64,000 nt of DNA. It comes from Chroococcopsis sp964623815. GTDB taxonomy: Bacteria > Cyanobacteriota > Cyanobacteriia > Cyanobacteriales > Microcystaceae. The stretch's first letter is position 1; every line of letters begins with the position of its first letter. This document shows positions 29,980 through 38,517 of this stretch, piece by piece. The translations under genes were made by a program, and so were the position numbers. The stretch is from contig CAZUVR010000003.1 of the NCBI GenBank assembly GCA_964623815.1, forward strand, positions 62,001 through 126,000, written 5' to 3'. Below the pieces are notes generated by a model. The model did no database searches and had not been told where the DNA came from. It saw only the letters and a list, made by a program, of their open reading frames with translations.

Positions 29980-30360
29980 TCAATCTTCTAGTTGTTGGTA
30001 AGGGATTTCTACAGCTTCCACATCGATCGTACCGGGGGGAGTCAGGGTTAAAAAACTCTTCCCCTCTACTTTTAAAGGCTCTCCACAATTTGGACATTGG
30101 CATTCGGTGCCTTTAAACCCGGTAAATTCGTAGTTACAAACGGGACAATTAGACTCGACTAAATTACGCCCGAGCCACCAGCGTAGGGCAACCCAAGCGG
30201 CTATCGGTAACAAAAGGATTACTGCCAAAAATATAAGAAAACCGTTGACCACCCATCCCAATCCTACCGAACCCAGTAAAAAGACACCGAGAACCAGTGT
30301 TAAAACACAGCCCAAACCAGAGTCATTAAAATTGTAGATGCGGGAAAATTGGTTATTCAC
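29980..30360 (-). CDS. Small membrane protein with a zinc ribbon
   Basis: A 126-residue protein. Two hydrophobic segments (about residues 17-38 and 40-63) are followed by a CPVCNYEFTG / CQCPNCGEP pair that forms a four-cysteine zinc-ribbon, then an acidic tail. The GTG at 30360 is preferred because CGAGGAGACGACTT gives a ribosome binding site 7-8 bases before it; a TTG further upstream has none. Similar proteins occur in cyanobacteria and plastid-bearing eukaryotes without known function. It lies 43 bases upstream of recJ in the same direction. Confidence 0.75.
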   Translation of the reverse strand: MNNQFSRIYNFNDSGLGCVLTLVLGVFLLGSVGLGWVVNGFLIFLAVILLLPIAAWVALRWWLGRNLVESNCPVCNYEFTGFKGTECQCPNCGEPLKVEGKSFLTLTPPGTIDVEAVEIPYQQLED

Positions 30361-30467
30361 AAGTCGTCTCCTCGGTAGTACCAAGCAACGTAGCTGCTCA
30401 AATCCTAGTGTATCTTTAAATTATCTCCAAGTTGTAAGAGTCTCTCGTTTTATTCAGGCTCGTAGTT

Positions 30468-30773
30468 ATGGTACTAGATAGCTCTATTTCTCCCTCTTCA
30501 ACTGTTCCCCGTCTGGAAAATGGCGACAGGCTAACCCTCAACGAATTTGAGGTTAATGATTCTCAATTGGATTGGTTTCAATTACGGGAAGGGGAATATA
30601 TTCCGATTATTCCTAACGCCGATGGAATTCTTTGCTCAGAAATTTTCCCGGGCTTGTGGTTGGATAGAAATGCTTTACTGGCGGGTGATATGGCTCAAGT
30701 TTTGCGGATTCTGCAATCAGGCTTAGGGAGTGAAGAATATCAAAACTTCCTGCTTAAATTAACTGCGGATTAG
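30468..30773 (+). CDS. Internally shortened Uma2 (DUF820)-like protein
   Basis: A 101-residue protein. Residues 12-27 (PRLENGDRLTLNEFE) match the start of Uma2-family proteins, and the rest (WFQLREGEYIP, then FPGLWLDRNALLAGD and LQSGLGSEEY) matches their C-terminal quarter. The middle, about 100 residues with the PD-(D/E)XK nuclease-like core, is absent, yet the frame is clean. It therefore looks like an in-frame deletion product of a family that is highly expanded in cyanobacteria. It may be a relic or a retained fragment. Confidence 0.65.
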   Translation: MVLDSSISPSSTVPRLENGDRLTLNEFEVNDSQLDWFQLREGEYIPIIPNADGILCSEIFPGLWLDRNALLAGDMAQVLRILQSGLGSEEYQNFLLKLTAD

Positions 30774-30820
30774 TTTTTACTCTCAAGATTTACTTTTTGG
30801 CTTGATGGTCTGCTATTTTA

Positions 30821-31828
30821 ATGATGAACTATGCTGACCTATCATCCATGAATCAAGTAAGAGAAATTTTTACCCTATTTTTGGGTTTGGTGTTAACCTC
30901 TCTGCCCTTTCTGTTATTGGGTGTGATAATTTCTAGCCTTCTTCTGGTCTTCGTGGATGAACACTGGTTAGCCGCTAAATTTCCCCGTAATCGCTTTTTA
31001 GGGACTCTTTTAGGCTCTAGTTTGGGTTTGATATTACCTGTCGGCCAATACGGTAATATTCCTGTGGCCCGTCGTTTGCTCTTACAGGGCATTCCTCCGG
31101 CGAGCGTCTTCAGTTTTCTTGTCGCCGCTCCCACTCTCAATGTTTTTACTTTGAATTATACCTGGCGGTTTTTTCAGGATCATTCGAGTTTTATCTTCTA
31201 TCGCTTCTTTCTCAGTTGGTTGATGGCTCTGGTTATCGGCGTTTTATTCGGTTTCTACGAGGAGAAACCTCGAAAGAGCGATAGTCAGCCTCTAACTCTA
31301 GAGACTCGTTCGGGTTTAGTTCATTCCGGTAGTTTTCTTAATTATGAGTCCGATGAAGGAGAGCATCTCGATAATCCAGTTTATCAAGATAAAAGCCTTA
31401 AGTCTCCCCCTCGCTCCCCCCTGAAAACCTTCGCTTTATTTATCGCCAATTTGATCCAAGAATTTTTAGATTTAGGGTGGTGGCTGATTTTCGGCTGCGC
31501 GATCGCATCTATCGCTCAATACTTCCTGTCTCAATCGCTGATTTTCTCTTTTTCCACTACTCCCTTCTTTCAAATCGGGGCAATGATTTTGTTGAGTTTC
31601 CTCCTTTCTCTCGGCTCCGTCTTTAACGCTTTCCTGCCCACTACTTTTATCGGTTTCGCCTGGAGTGGCTCTATCCTCAGCTTCCTACTCTTCGGCTCCG
31701 TCTTCGATCTTAAATCCTTGCCTCTTCTACTTGTGACTTTTCGCTTGAAGATCGTTATTTATTTGTGTTTTCTTATCTCATTATTGACCATGTTTTTTAG
31801 TTTAATCATAAATTATTATATTAATTAA
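30821..31828 (+). CDS. YraQ-type permease (PF03773 family)
   Basis: A 335-residue integral membrane protein with about eight hydrophobic helices. LPFLLLGVIISSLL, RFLGTLLGSSLGLILPVGQYGN and IPPASVFSFLVAAPTLN match the first half of the permease family; the second half repeats the fold after a polar loop (about residues 148-195). The CSCG-like site found in many YraQ proteins reads PVGQYGN here, so thiol chemistry is not expected. The substrate is unknown. No partner gene adjoins it. Confidence 0.75.
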   Translation: MMNYADLSSMNQVREIFTLFLGLVLTSLPFLLLGVIISSLLLVFVDEHWLAAKFPRNRFLGTLLGSSLGLILPVGQYGNIPVARRLLLQGIPPASVFSFLVAAPTLNVFTLNYTWRFFQDHSSFIFYRFFLSWLMALVIGVLFGFYEEKPRKSDSQPLTLETRSGLVHSGSFLNYESDEGEHLDNPVYQDKSLKSPPRSPLKTFALFIANLIQEFLDLGWWLIFGCAIASIAQYFLSQSLIFSFSTTPFFQIGAMILLSFLLSLGSVFNAFLPTTFIGFAWSGSILSFLLFGSVFDLKSLPLLLVTFRLKIVIYLCFLISLLTMFFSLIINYYIN

Positions 31829-32230
31829 TCTTTCTTTACTAATCAACGGGGATGATTAATCACTCTTTTTAACCTAACTTTATCTTGATCCCAGGATTGT
31901 AAAGTTTGATTGCAAAGAGTAGATCAAAAAAAGTAAGGATGATAACTTAATAATTGAAGCAAGTAAAAAGCTTCCCTGGCAGATAAATTGGCAAGGTTCA
32001 AAGTAAACAGTTCAACTAGGAGAAGACCCTGTTAAAGTTAACATCTGTCTCGCATACCGACAATAACAGCAATCATCCTCAGAGTTTATATTTCCTGTGG
32101 TAGTTAAGAAGAGAGTGAATAATCAGATAGATTAGCTCTAAGAAATATCACTTTAAATCAGGAAAAATCTAAGCCGGGGCGAGAGATTGCTGTTATTGCC
32201 ATTAGAATAAAAATAAACTATGAATAACTT
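31829..32230. other. Non-coding spacer with a 138-bp inverted-repeat element
   Basis: A 402-base spacer. A weak hairpin (31840-31845 with 31853-31858) follows the permease stop, with a T-run at 31866-31870. A perfect 14-bp inverted repeat, CAATAACAGCAATC at 32061-32074 and its complement at 32185-32198, encloses about 110 bases that also partly pair (TTTCCTG recurs on both arms). No ORF is supported. The VWA gene promoter should lie near the right end. Confidence 0.5.
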
Positions 32231-33478
32231 ATGCGAGTTAGTTTATTATCAGCCCTTAATGATACTCACGTAGACGCAAATCAGAGTAGTAGTCAACGTC
32301 AATTAGCCCTATCGATCGCGGCCTGTTGTGAGTCGATAAATTCTAGCTTACCTCTCAATCTGTGTTTAGTCCTAGATCATAGCGGTTCGATGAGGGATAA
32401 ACCGCTAGAAACGGTAAAGGCGGCCGCGATCGATTTAGTATCGGCCTTAGGGCCGGACGATCGTTTCACCGTCATCGCCTTCGACCACGAAGCGAAAGTT
32501 ATCTTACCCAATCAATCGGGTGAAAATACAGAAAGAGCTATACGAGAGATAAAAAATCTCAAAGCTAAGGGCGGCACCGCCATAGATAAAGGTTTAAAGT
32601 TGGGTATACAAGAGGCGGCGACGGCGAAACAAAATCGCGTCTCGCACATTTTCTTACTCACCGATGGCGAGAACGAACACGGTGATAACGATAAATGTTT
32701 GAAATTGGCAGGATTGGCATCAGAATACGGGATTACCGTTAACTGTCTCGGTTTCGGCGCTCATTGGAATCAGGATATATTGGAAAAGGTAGCAGATTTA
32801 TCAGGTGGCTCCCTCTCTTATATAGAAAGGCCGGAAACAGCCTTGAGCGAATTTACTCGTCTGTTTACGAGATTACAATCTGTGGGTTTAACTAACGGAT
32901 TTTTAGAATTAGAATTAGACCCGAGAGTGAGGTTGGCGGAGTTAAAACCCGTGGCGCAAGTGGCTCCAGAAACGATCGAATTACCAGTGCAGTCCGAGGT
33001 GAATTATTATCTAATTCGTCTCGGGGATATATTGGTAGAGCAGGAAAAGACGATTCTGGTCAATCTTTATTTGAATCAATTATCACCTGGAAATCAGACG
33101 ATCGCTCGGGTGAGAGTGCGCTACGATGATCCCGCAACGGGAAAGACGGGTATCTATTCGGAAACATTGCCGGTTAACGTAGAATCACAAAGCCTGTATC
33201 AGTCGCAGATTGACGATAAAGTGCAGAAATCGGTGTTGACCCTAGCCAAATATCGACAGACACAGATAGCGGAAGACAAACTGAAGAAGGGCGATCGTAT
33301 TGGTGCGGCGACGATGTTACAGACGGCAGCTAATACAGCGATCAAATTGGGAGAAACTAACGCAGCTACAGTATTACAATCGAACGCTACCCGTTTACAA
33401 GTCGGGGAAGAATTGAGCGAAGCAGATTTGAAGAAAACGAGAATCATCTCGAAAACTCGTTTACAGATGGATGAATAG
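32231..33478 (+). CDS. VWA-domain protein
   Basis: A 415-residue protein. The von Willebrand factor A domain (about residues 38-220) has an intact MIDAS: LVLDHSGSMRDK (DxSxS), a Thr in KGGTAIDKG and LTDGENEH. The rest is a beta-rich region (residues 225-320) and an alpha-helical C-terminus (AKYRQTQIAEDKLKKGD). No signal peptide or membrane span is seen, so it is likely cytoplasmic. VWA proteins bind a ligand through a metal ion and assemble complexes. It precedes TPM and LemA genes on the same strand. Confidence 0.85.
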   Translation: MRVSLLSALNDTHVDANQSSSQRQLALSIAACCESINSSLPLNLCLVLDHSGSMRDKPLETVKAAAIDLVSALGPDDRFTVIAFDHEAKVILPNQSGENTERAIREIKNLKAKGGTAIDKGLKLGIQEAATAKQNRVSHIFLLTDGENEHGDNDKCLKLAGLASEYGITVNCLGFGAHWNQDILEKVADLSGGSLSYIERPETALSEFTRLFTRLQSVGLTNGFLELELDPRVRLAELKPVAQVAPETIELPVQSEVNYYLIRLGDILVEQEKTILVNLYLNQLSPGNQTIARVRVRYDDPATGKTGIYSETLPVNVESQSLYQSQIDDKVQKSVLTLAKYRQTQIAEDKLKKGDRIGAATMLQTAANTAIKLGETNAATVLQSNATRLQVGEELSEADLKKTRIISKTRLQMDE

Positions 33479-33566
33479 TTTTCTGTCGGCCTGGCCACTA
33501 AAATTACCCCACTCTGGAAGGCTGTTCTATAATTGAGGAGCAAAACATAATCTTAAGGTAGAGATT

Positions 33567-34745
33567 ATGAGTAATAAAACGCTGGGCACATTACTGGGGT
33601 TGTGGATAGCATTGGGAGTAGGAGCTATCCCTACCCTAGTCTACGCGGTAGATATTCGAGAAGTGCCCAATCCGAGAAAATTAAATAAGGGTTGGGTATC
33701 GGATGGGGCGCGGGTACTTAGCCCACAAGCGATCGCGTCTCTCAATCAAAGTTTATCAGAATTAGAAGCGAAAACAGGTACAGAATTAGCCGTCGTCACC
33801 GTTACCGACACCCAACCCTACCCCACGCCGAAAGATTACGCAACGGCACTGTTTAACGAATGGAAAATCGGTAAGAAAGGGGCAGATAACGGAGTATTAC
33901 TGTTAGTTTCCCTAAAAGATAGACGAGTGGAGATAGAAACCGGTTACGGTGCGGAAGGGGTATTACCGGATGCCAGGACGGGTAACATCATCAGGAATCA
34001 TATTATCCCCCGCTTCAAACAGGAAGATTATCAAGGCGGTATCATAGACGGCACCCGAGAATTAATCAAAGTTTTGCAGAATTTACCCATAGAAGGGCCC
34101 TCGGATGCGCCGACGGGGGATGATTATAGCCCGGGCCTCGATTTACTCGTGTTGGGGGGAGGTATCGGGGCTATCGGCGGCACCTTATATTACATCAAAA
34201 ATCGTAAACGTTATCTGTCACCGAGAGGAAGGTCTTGGAGTTACGGAAGTGGTGGTAATCCTAAATTTCACTGCGCCGAGTGTAAAGCCTTAATGGAGCG
34301 AGTCAAGGATGATGAAGTGCAGTCTAATCTCAACTACCCGCAAAAGGTAGCACAGGAGATAAACAGTACCAAGTACGAGGGTTGGCGGTGCGGTAAGTGT
34401 AGCACCCAATCGGCGGGTTTAACTTATCATCTGCGGGGTTATAAGTTATCTTCACAATATGAACTATGCCCGAATTGTCAGGAGTACACCATCATCACCG
34501 AAGTTCATATTCTCCAACCCGCCACTACTTTCAGTAACGGTTTACAGCGTCGCATCAGTCAGTGTATGTCCTGTGATATATCTCGAGTCACCGATGAACT
34601 AATACCCCGCATTACTCCCGTTGTGGTGGTTAGCGGTGGTGGTTACAGTGGCAGTGGTGGATATAGCGGTGGTGGCAGTAGTGGCGGCGGCGGCGATTTC
34701 GGCGGTGGCAGTAGTGGCGGCGGCGGTGCCGGTGATAGTTGGTAA
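33567..34745 (+). CDS. TPM-domain membrane protein with Cys motifs and a Gly/Ser-rich tail
   Basis: A 392-residue protein with an N-terminal signal (LLGLWIALGVGAIPTLVYA) and a TPM domain at about residues 40-175 (VSDGARVLSPQAIASLNQSL, then VTVTDTQPY and ETGYGAEGVLPD). A membrane helix near residue 195 follows. The next part has four CxxC-type pairs (CAECK, CGKCS, CPNCQ, CMSCD), likely zinc-binding, on the far side of the membrane. The last 40 residues are nearly all Gly and Ser with Tyr, ending GDSW. TPM proteins in photosynthetic organisms include TLP18.3, which acts in photosystem II repair; this member is a different, LemA-linked subtype. LemA starts 24 bases downstream. Confidence 0.85.
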   Translation: MSNKTLGTLLGLWIALGVGAIPTLVYAVDIREVPNPRKLNKGWVSDGARVLSPQAIASLNQSLSELEAKTGTELAVVTVTDTQPYPTPKDYATALFNEWKIGKKGADNGVLLLVSLKDRRVEIETGYGAEGVLPDARTGNIIRNHIIPRFKQEDYQGGIIDGTRELIKVLQNLPIEGPSDAPTGDDYSPGLDLLVLGGGIGAIGGTLYYIKNRKRYLSPRGRSWSYGSGGNPKFHCAECKALMERVKDDEVQSNLNYPQKVAQEINSTKYEGWRCGKCSTQSAGLTYHLRGYKLSSQYELCPNCQEYTIITEVHILQPATTFSNGLQRRISQCMSCDISRVTDELIPRITPVVVVSGGGYSGSGGYSGGGSSGGGGDFGGGSSGGGGAGDSW

Positions 34746-34769
34746 AGTCTTAAGGAGTGGTAGTAACGA

Positions 34770-35516
34770 ATGAACGAACCTAATTCTAAAATTCCCGAGG
34801 ATATGGTAGATGAAGTTCTCCAAGTAGCCTCAGAGTTATACGCTAAAGCGGAGGATAGCTATTCTGTCTCTGATTTAAAAGCAGCCGGGCAAGACGTTAA
34901 TATTCCGCCTGAGATAATCGAGCAAGCAATAGAACAAGTAAGGGAAAAACGCCGGCTTGAAACTATCGAGAAACAAGAAGAGGCAGAAAAGAAACGTAAG
35001 TTAGGTTATGTGGCGATAGGTGTCGGGGCCTTGAGCTTATTATGGGGCATCCTTACCTACAATTCTCTATCCGCAGCCAGGGGCCAGATGAATTCTCAAT
35101 GGGCGCAGGTGGAAAACCAATTACAGCGAAAGGCGGACTTGATACCCCAGTTGATCAGTTTAACTCAAGCGCAAACGAAGCAGGAAACCAGCATTATCAA
35201 GCAATTAAATCAGGCTAAAAACAATTTTCAGAAAGCCGATACCCCCGAAGAAAAAACATTAGCCGGTCAAAGCGTAGATAAGGCCATTCAACAATTCAAT
35301 CAATACGCTCTCAAATCTGGTTTAACTTCATCCACCGCTTTTACCAACTTACAGTATGAAATATCAGGCACAGAGAACCGCATAGCCACCGAACGCAAAC
35401 GTTACAATGAGGCAGTACAAAAGTACAACCAGAAGATCAGCGCTTTTCCCAATTCTCTTATTGCTTCGATCGCGGGCTTCGAGCCGAAAGAATTTTTTCA
35501 AGCCACCCCTAAATAA
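34770..35516 (+). CDS. LemA-family protein with an N-terminal helical extension
   Basis: A 248-residue LemA protein. The LemA core (from about residue 85: GILTYNSLSAARGQMNSQW, then KADLIPQLISL and AFPNSLIASIAGF) is a four-helix bundle anchored by one membrane helix (residues 72-90). In front of it are about 70 residues of charged helix (SDLKAAGQDVNIPPEIIEQ) that typical LemA proteins lack and that would be cytoplasmic. The ATG at 34770 has AAGGAGTGG upstream. TPM-LemA pairs are common in bacteria; they are thought to act together at the membrane. Confidence 0.88.
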   Translation: MNEPNSKIPEDMVDEVLQVASELYAKAEDSYSVSDLKAAGQDVNIPPEIIEQAIEQVREKRRLETIEKQEEAEKKRKLGYVAIGVGALSLLWGILTYNSLSAARGQMNSQWAQVENQLQRKADLIPQLISLTQAQTKQETSIIKQLNQAKNNFQKADTPEEKTLAGQSVDKAIQQFNQYALKSGLTSSTAFTNLQYEISGTENRIATERKRYNEAVQKYNQKISAFPNSLIASIAGFEPKEFFQATPK

Positions 35517-35683
35517 GTAAATACTTCTTCAAAGTCTTAGCCCTGGAGGAATAATGAAACTCTGTCGCTCGGCCCGTAAGGTCATTAGAGAACAGTGAGG
35601 CTCGGCAATCCGAACGGTAATGATCTGTGTTTCCCCTAAATGATACGATCAAAATTCACCCCATCGATCGCCTCCTTCCATCT

Positions 35684-36775
35684 ATGACTATCCGTATTCC
35701 CGTCACTCTACCCGAAAACTCCTATGAAATTCTCATTGCCCCGGGCGGATTAAAGCACATAGGAACAGAAATCAGTAGCCTTAAATTAGGGAAGAAAGTT
35801 CTCGTCATATCTAACCCCGAAATCTTCAGCCACTACGGGGAAACAGTTTTAACCTCTCTTGAATCAGCGGGCTTTGAAGTTTTCACCCATTTAATTCCCG
35901 CCGGCGAAGCTTATAAAACTCTCGATTCTATCGCTAAAATCTACGATACTGCCCTCGATTATCGCTTAGAGCGCTCCTCTACCATGCTCGCTCTCGGGGG
36001 CGGGGTTATCGGTGATATGACGGGTTTTGCCGCCGCTACTTGGTTACGGGGAATCAATTTCGTACAGGTGCCTACTACTCTCCTCGCTATGGTAGACGCT
36101 TCTATCGGTGGTAAAACGGGAGTCAATCACCCCGAGGGCAAAAATCTTATCGGTGCTTTCTATCAGCCCCGTTTAGTTCTCATCGATCCTAACGTTTTAA
36201 GGACTCTCCCAGATAGGGAATTCCGGGCGGGAATGGCGGAGATAATTAAATATGGAGTGATTTGGGATAGGGAATTATTCGATCGATTGGAAGGAGCTAC
36301 GGGTATAGATAATTATGACTTGATCGATCCTCAATTACTACAGACTATTATTACTAAATCCTGTCAGGCGAAGGCGGATGTAGTGGGTAAAGATGAGAAG
36401 GAAGCAGGATTAAGAGCCATATTAAATTATGGACATACGATCGCCCACGCGGTAGAAAGTCTCACAGGGTACACTAGTATTAATCACGGGGAAGCGGTGG
36501 CGATGGGGATGGTGGCCGCCGGTAAATTAGCGGTGAAACTGGGGATGTGGCAGCAAGAAGAAGCCGATAAACAGGAAAAGTTAATCGCTAAAGCTGGCTT
36601 GCAAACTGAGTTACCTATATTAGATGCTAAATCGGTGTTAGATACTCTTACTACTGATAAAAAAGTCAAAGATGGGAAGGTAAGATTTATTTTACCCACA
36701 GAAATCGGTAAGGTGGAGATAAGCGATCGAGTGACAGGAGAATTAATAAAAGAGATTTTAGAAACGGACATATAA
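35684..36775 (+). CDS. aroB: 3-dehydroquinate synthase
   Basis: A 363-residue AroB (DAHP to 3-dehydroquinate, shikimate pathway, NAD- and Zn-dependent). Visible motifs are IPAGEAYKTLDS, ALGGGVIGDMTGFAAATWLRG, QVPTTLLAMVDASIGGKTG, the metal-binding Glu in AEIIKYG, and His residues in LNYGHTIAHAVE and SINHGEAVAMGM. The ATG at 35684 (MTIRIPVTLPENSY) fits the family start; a GTG at 35627 would add 19 unrelated residues. A 14-codon open frame with a good ribosome binding site lies 86 bases upstream. ureC follows after 32 bases. Confidence 0.96.
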   Translation: MTIRIPVTLPENSYEILIAPGGLKHIGTEISSLKLGKKVLVISNPEIFSHYGETVLTSLESAGFEVFTHLIPAGEAYKTLDSIAKIYDTALDYRLERSSTMLALGGGVIGDMTGFAAATWLRGINFVQVPTTLLAMVDASIGGKTGVNHPEGKNLIGAFYQPRLVLIDPNVLRTLPDREFRAGMAEIIKYGVIWDRELFDRLEGATGIDNYDLIDPQLLQTIITKSCQAKADVVGKDEKEAGLRAILNYGHTIAHAVESLTGYTSINHGEAVAMGMVAAGKLAVKLGMWQQEEADKQEKLIAKAGLQTELPILDAKSVLDTLTTDKKVKDGKVRFILPTEIGKVEISDRVTGELIKEILETDI

Positions 36776-36807
36776 TGACCGTATCAGCCTGTTAATAGGA
36801 TAAATGA

Positions 36808-38517
36808 ATGAGCTACAGAATCGATCGCCGTACTTACGCTGAAACTTACGGCCCAACGGTTGGCGACAAAGTGCGCCTCGCAGACACAGAATTGATCATC
36901 GAAGTAGAAAAAGACTATACCACCTACGGAGACGAAGTAAAATTCGGCGGCGGGAAAGTAATCCGCGACGGGATGGGGCAGTCTCCCATATCTAGAGAAG
37001 ATGGGGCAGTAGATTTAGTCATTACCAATGCCCTGATTTTGGATTGGTGGGGGATAGTCAAGGCGGATATAGGGATTAAAAACGGTAAAATTGCCAAAAT
37101 CGGTAAGGCGGGCAACCCTTACATACAGGATAACGTGACTATAATTATCGGGCCTGGTACAGAAGTCATCGCCGGGGAGGGAATGATAGTCACCGCCGGG
37201 GGCATAGATACCCACATTCATTTTATCTGCCCGCAACAGATAGAAACCGCGATCGCGTCCGGTATCACCACCATGATAGGGGGCGGTACCGGCCCCGCCA
37301 CTGGCACCAACGCCACCACCTGCACCCCTGGAGAGTGGAATATTCACCGGATGCTACAAGCCGCCGACGCTTTCCCGGTTAACCTGGGCTTTCTCGGTAA
37401 GGGTAACAGTAGCGCCCCCGAAGGCTTAGAGGAGCAAATTAAAGCGGGGGCGATGGGTTTGAAACTACACGAAGACTGGGGCACGACTCCCGCCACCATC
37501 GATACCTGTCTGAGCGTCGCCGATAAATACGATGTGCAGGTAGCTATTCATACGGATACTCTTAACGAGGCAGGTTTTGTCGAGGCTACTATTGCGGCTT
37601 TTAAAAATCGGGTTATTCACACCTATCATACCGAAGGCGCGGGCGGTGGTCACGCTCCCGATATTATCAAGGTATGCGGGCAGGCTAACGTATTACCTTC
37701 TTCTACTAATCCCACTCGCCCCTATACTCTCAATACTTTAGAAGAACATCTCGATATGTTGATGGTGTGCCATCACCTCGATAAATCCATCCCCGAAGAT
37801 GTGGCTTTTGCCGAGTCGAGGATTAGACGGGAAACAATCGCCGCCGAAGACATTTTACACGACTTGGGCGCTTTCAGTATGATCTCTTCCGACTCTCAAG
37901 CGATGGGGCGAGTCGGCGAGGTAATCATTCGCACCTGGCAGACGGCCCATAAGATGAAAATACAGAGGGGGAAACTGCCCCTAGAAACTGGAGATAATGA
38001 TAATTTCCGGGCTAAACGCTACATCGCCAAGATAACTATCAATCCGGCTATCACTCACGGTATCGCTGATTATGTCGGTTCGATCGAAGAGGGGAAATTA
38101 GCGGATTTATGCTTGTGGAAACCCGCCTTTTTTGGTGTCAAGCCGGAGTTAGTAATTAAGGGGGGTTTAATCGCCTGGGCCCAGATGGGAGACGCTAACG
38201 CCAGTATACCCACCCCAGGGCCCGTCTATATGCGCCCCATGTTCGGTAGTTTCGGCGGCGCTATCGATTCTACCTGTCTCACTTTCCTCTCTAGAGCGGG
38301 TATTAAGGGGGATATTCCTCAACGTTTAGGTTTGAGAAAGAAAGCCGTAGCAGTGAGTAATACCCGCCATCTAACTAAAGAGCAGATGAAGTTAAATAAT
38401 GCCCTACCGGTGATGGAGGTTAATCCGGAAACCTACGAGGTGAGGGCTGATGGAGAGTTATTAACCTGTGAGCCGGCGACGGTTTTACCGATGGCTCAAC
38501 GTTATTTTCTATTTTAG
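36808..38517 (+). CDS. ureC: Urease alpha subunit
   Basis: A 569-residue UreC, the catalytic subunit that hydrolyses urea to ammonia and carbamate with two nickel ions. The Ni ligands and helpers are visible: DTHIHFICP, the carbamylated lysine in GLKLHEDWG, HTDTLNEAGF, HTYHTEGAGGGHAPD, and the mobile flap CHHLDKSIPEDVAFAESRIR. Length is normal. The structural subunits UreA and UreB are not adjacent, and the accessory genes ureE-ureF lie 31 kb away, a dispersed arrangement known from cyanobacteria. The last 4 bases overlap the end of the convergent gene. Confidence 0.97.
   Translation: MSYRIDRRTYAETYGPTVGDKVRLADTELIIEVEKDYTTYGDEVKFGGGKVIRDGMGQSPISREDGAVDLVITNALILDWWGIVKADIGIKNGKIAKIGKAGNPYIQDNVTIIIGPGTEVIAGEGMIVTAGGIDTHIHFICPQQIETAIASGITTMIGGGTGPATGTNATTCTPGEWNIHRMLQAADAFPVNLGFLGKGNSSAPEGLEEQIKAGAMGLKLHEDWGTTPATIDTCLSVADKYDVQVAIHTDTLNEAGFVEATIAAFKNRVIHTYHTEGAGGGHAPDIIKVCGQANVLPSSTNPTRPYTLNTLEEHLDMLMVCHHLDKSIPEDVAFAESRIRRETIAAEDILHDLGAFSMISSDSQAMGRVGEVIIRTWQTAHKMKIQRGKLPLETGDNDNFRAKRYIAKITINPAITHGIADYVGSIEEGKLADLCLWKPAFFGVKPELVIKGGLIAWAQMGDANASIPTPGPVYMRPMFGSFGGAIDSTCLTFLSRAGIKGDIPQRLGLRKKAVAVSNTRHLTKEQMKLNNALPVMEVNPETYEVRADGELLTCEPATVLPMAQRYFLF

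Noticed and set aside
36484..36771. Minus-strand open frame of 95 codons inside aroB
   Set aside because: It is entirely antisense to a well-conserved enzyme gene and has no recognisable content.
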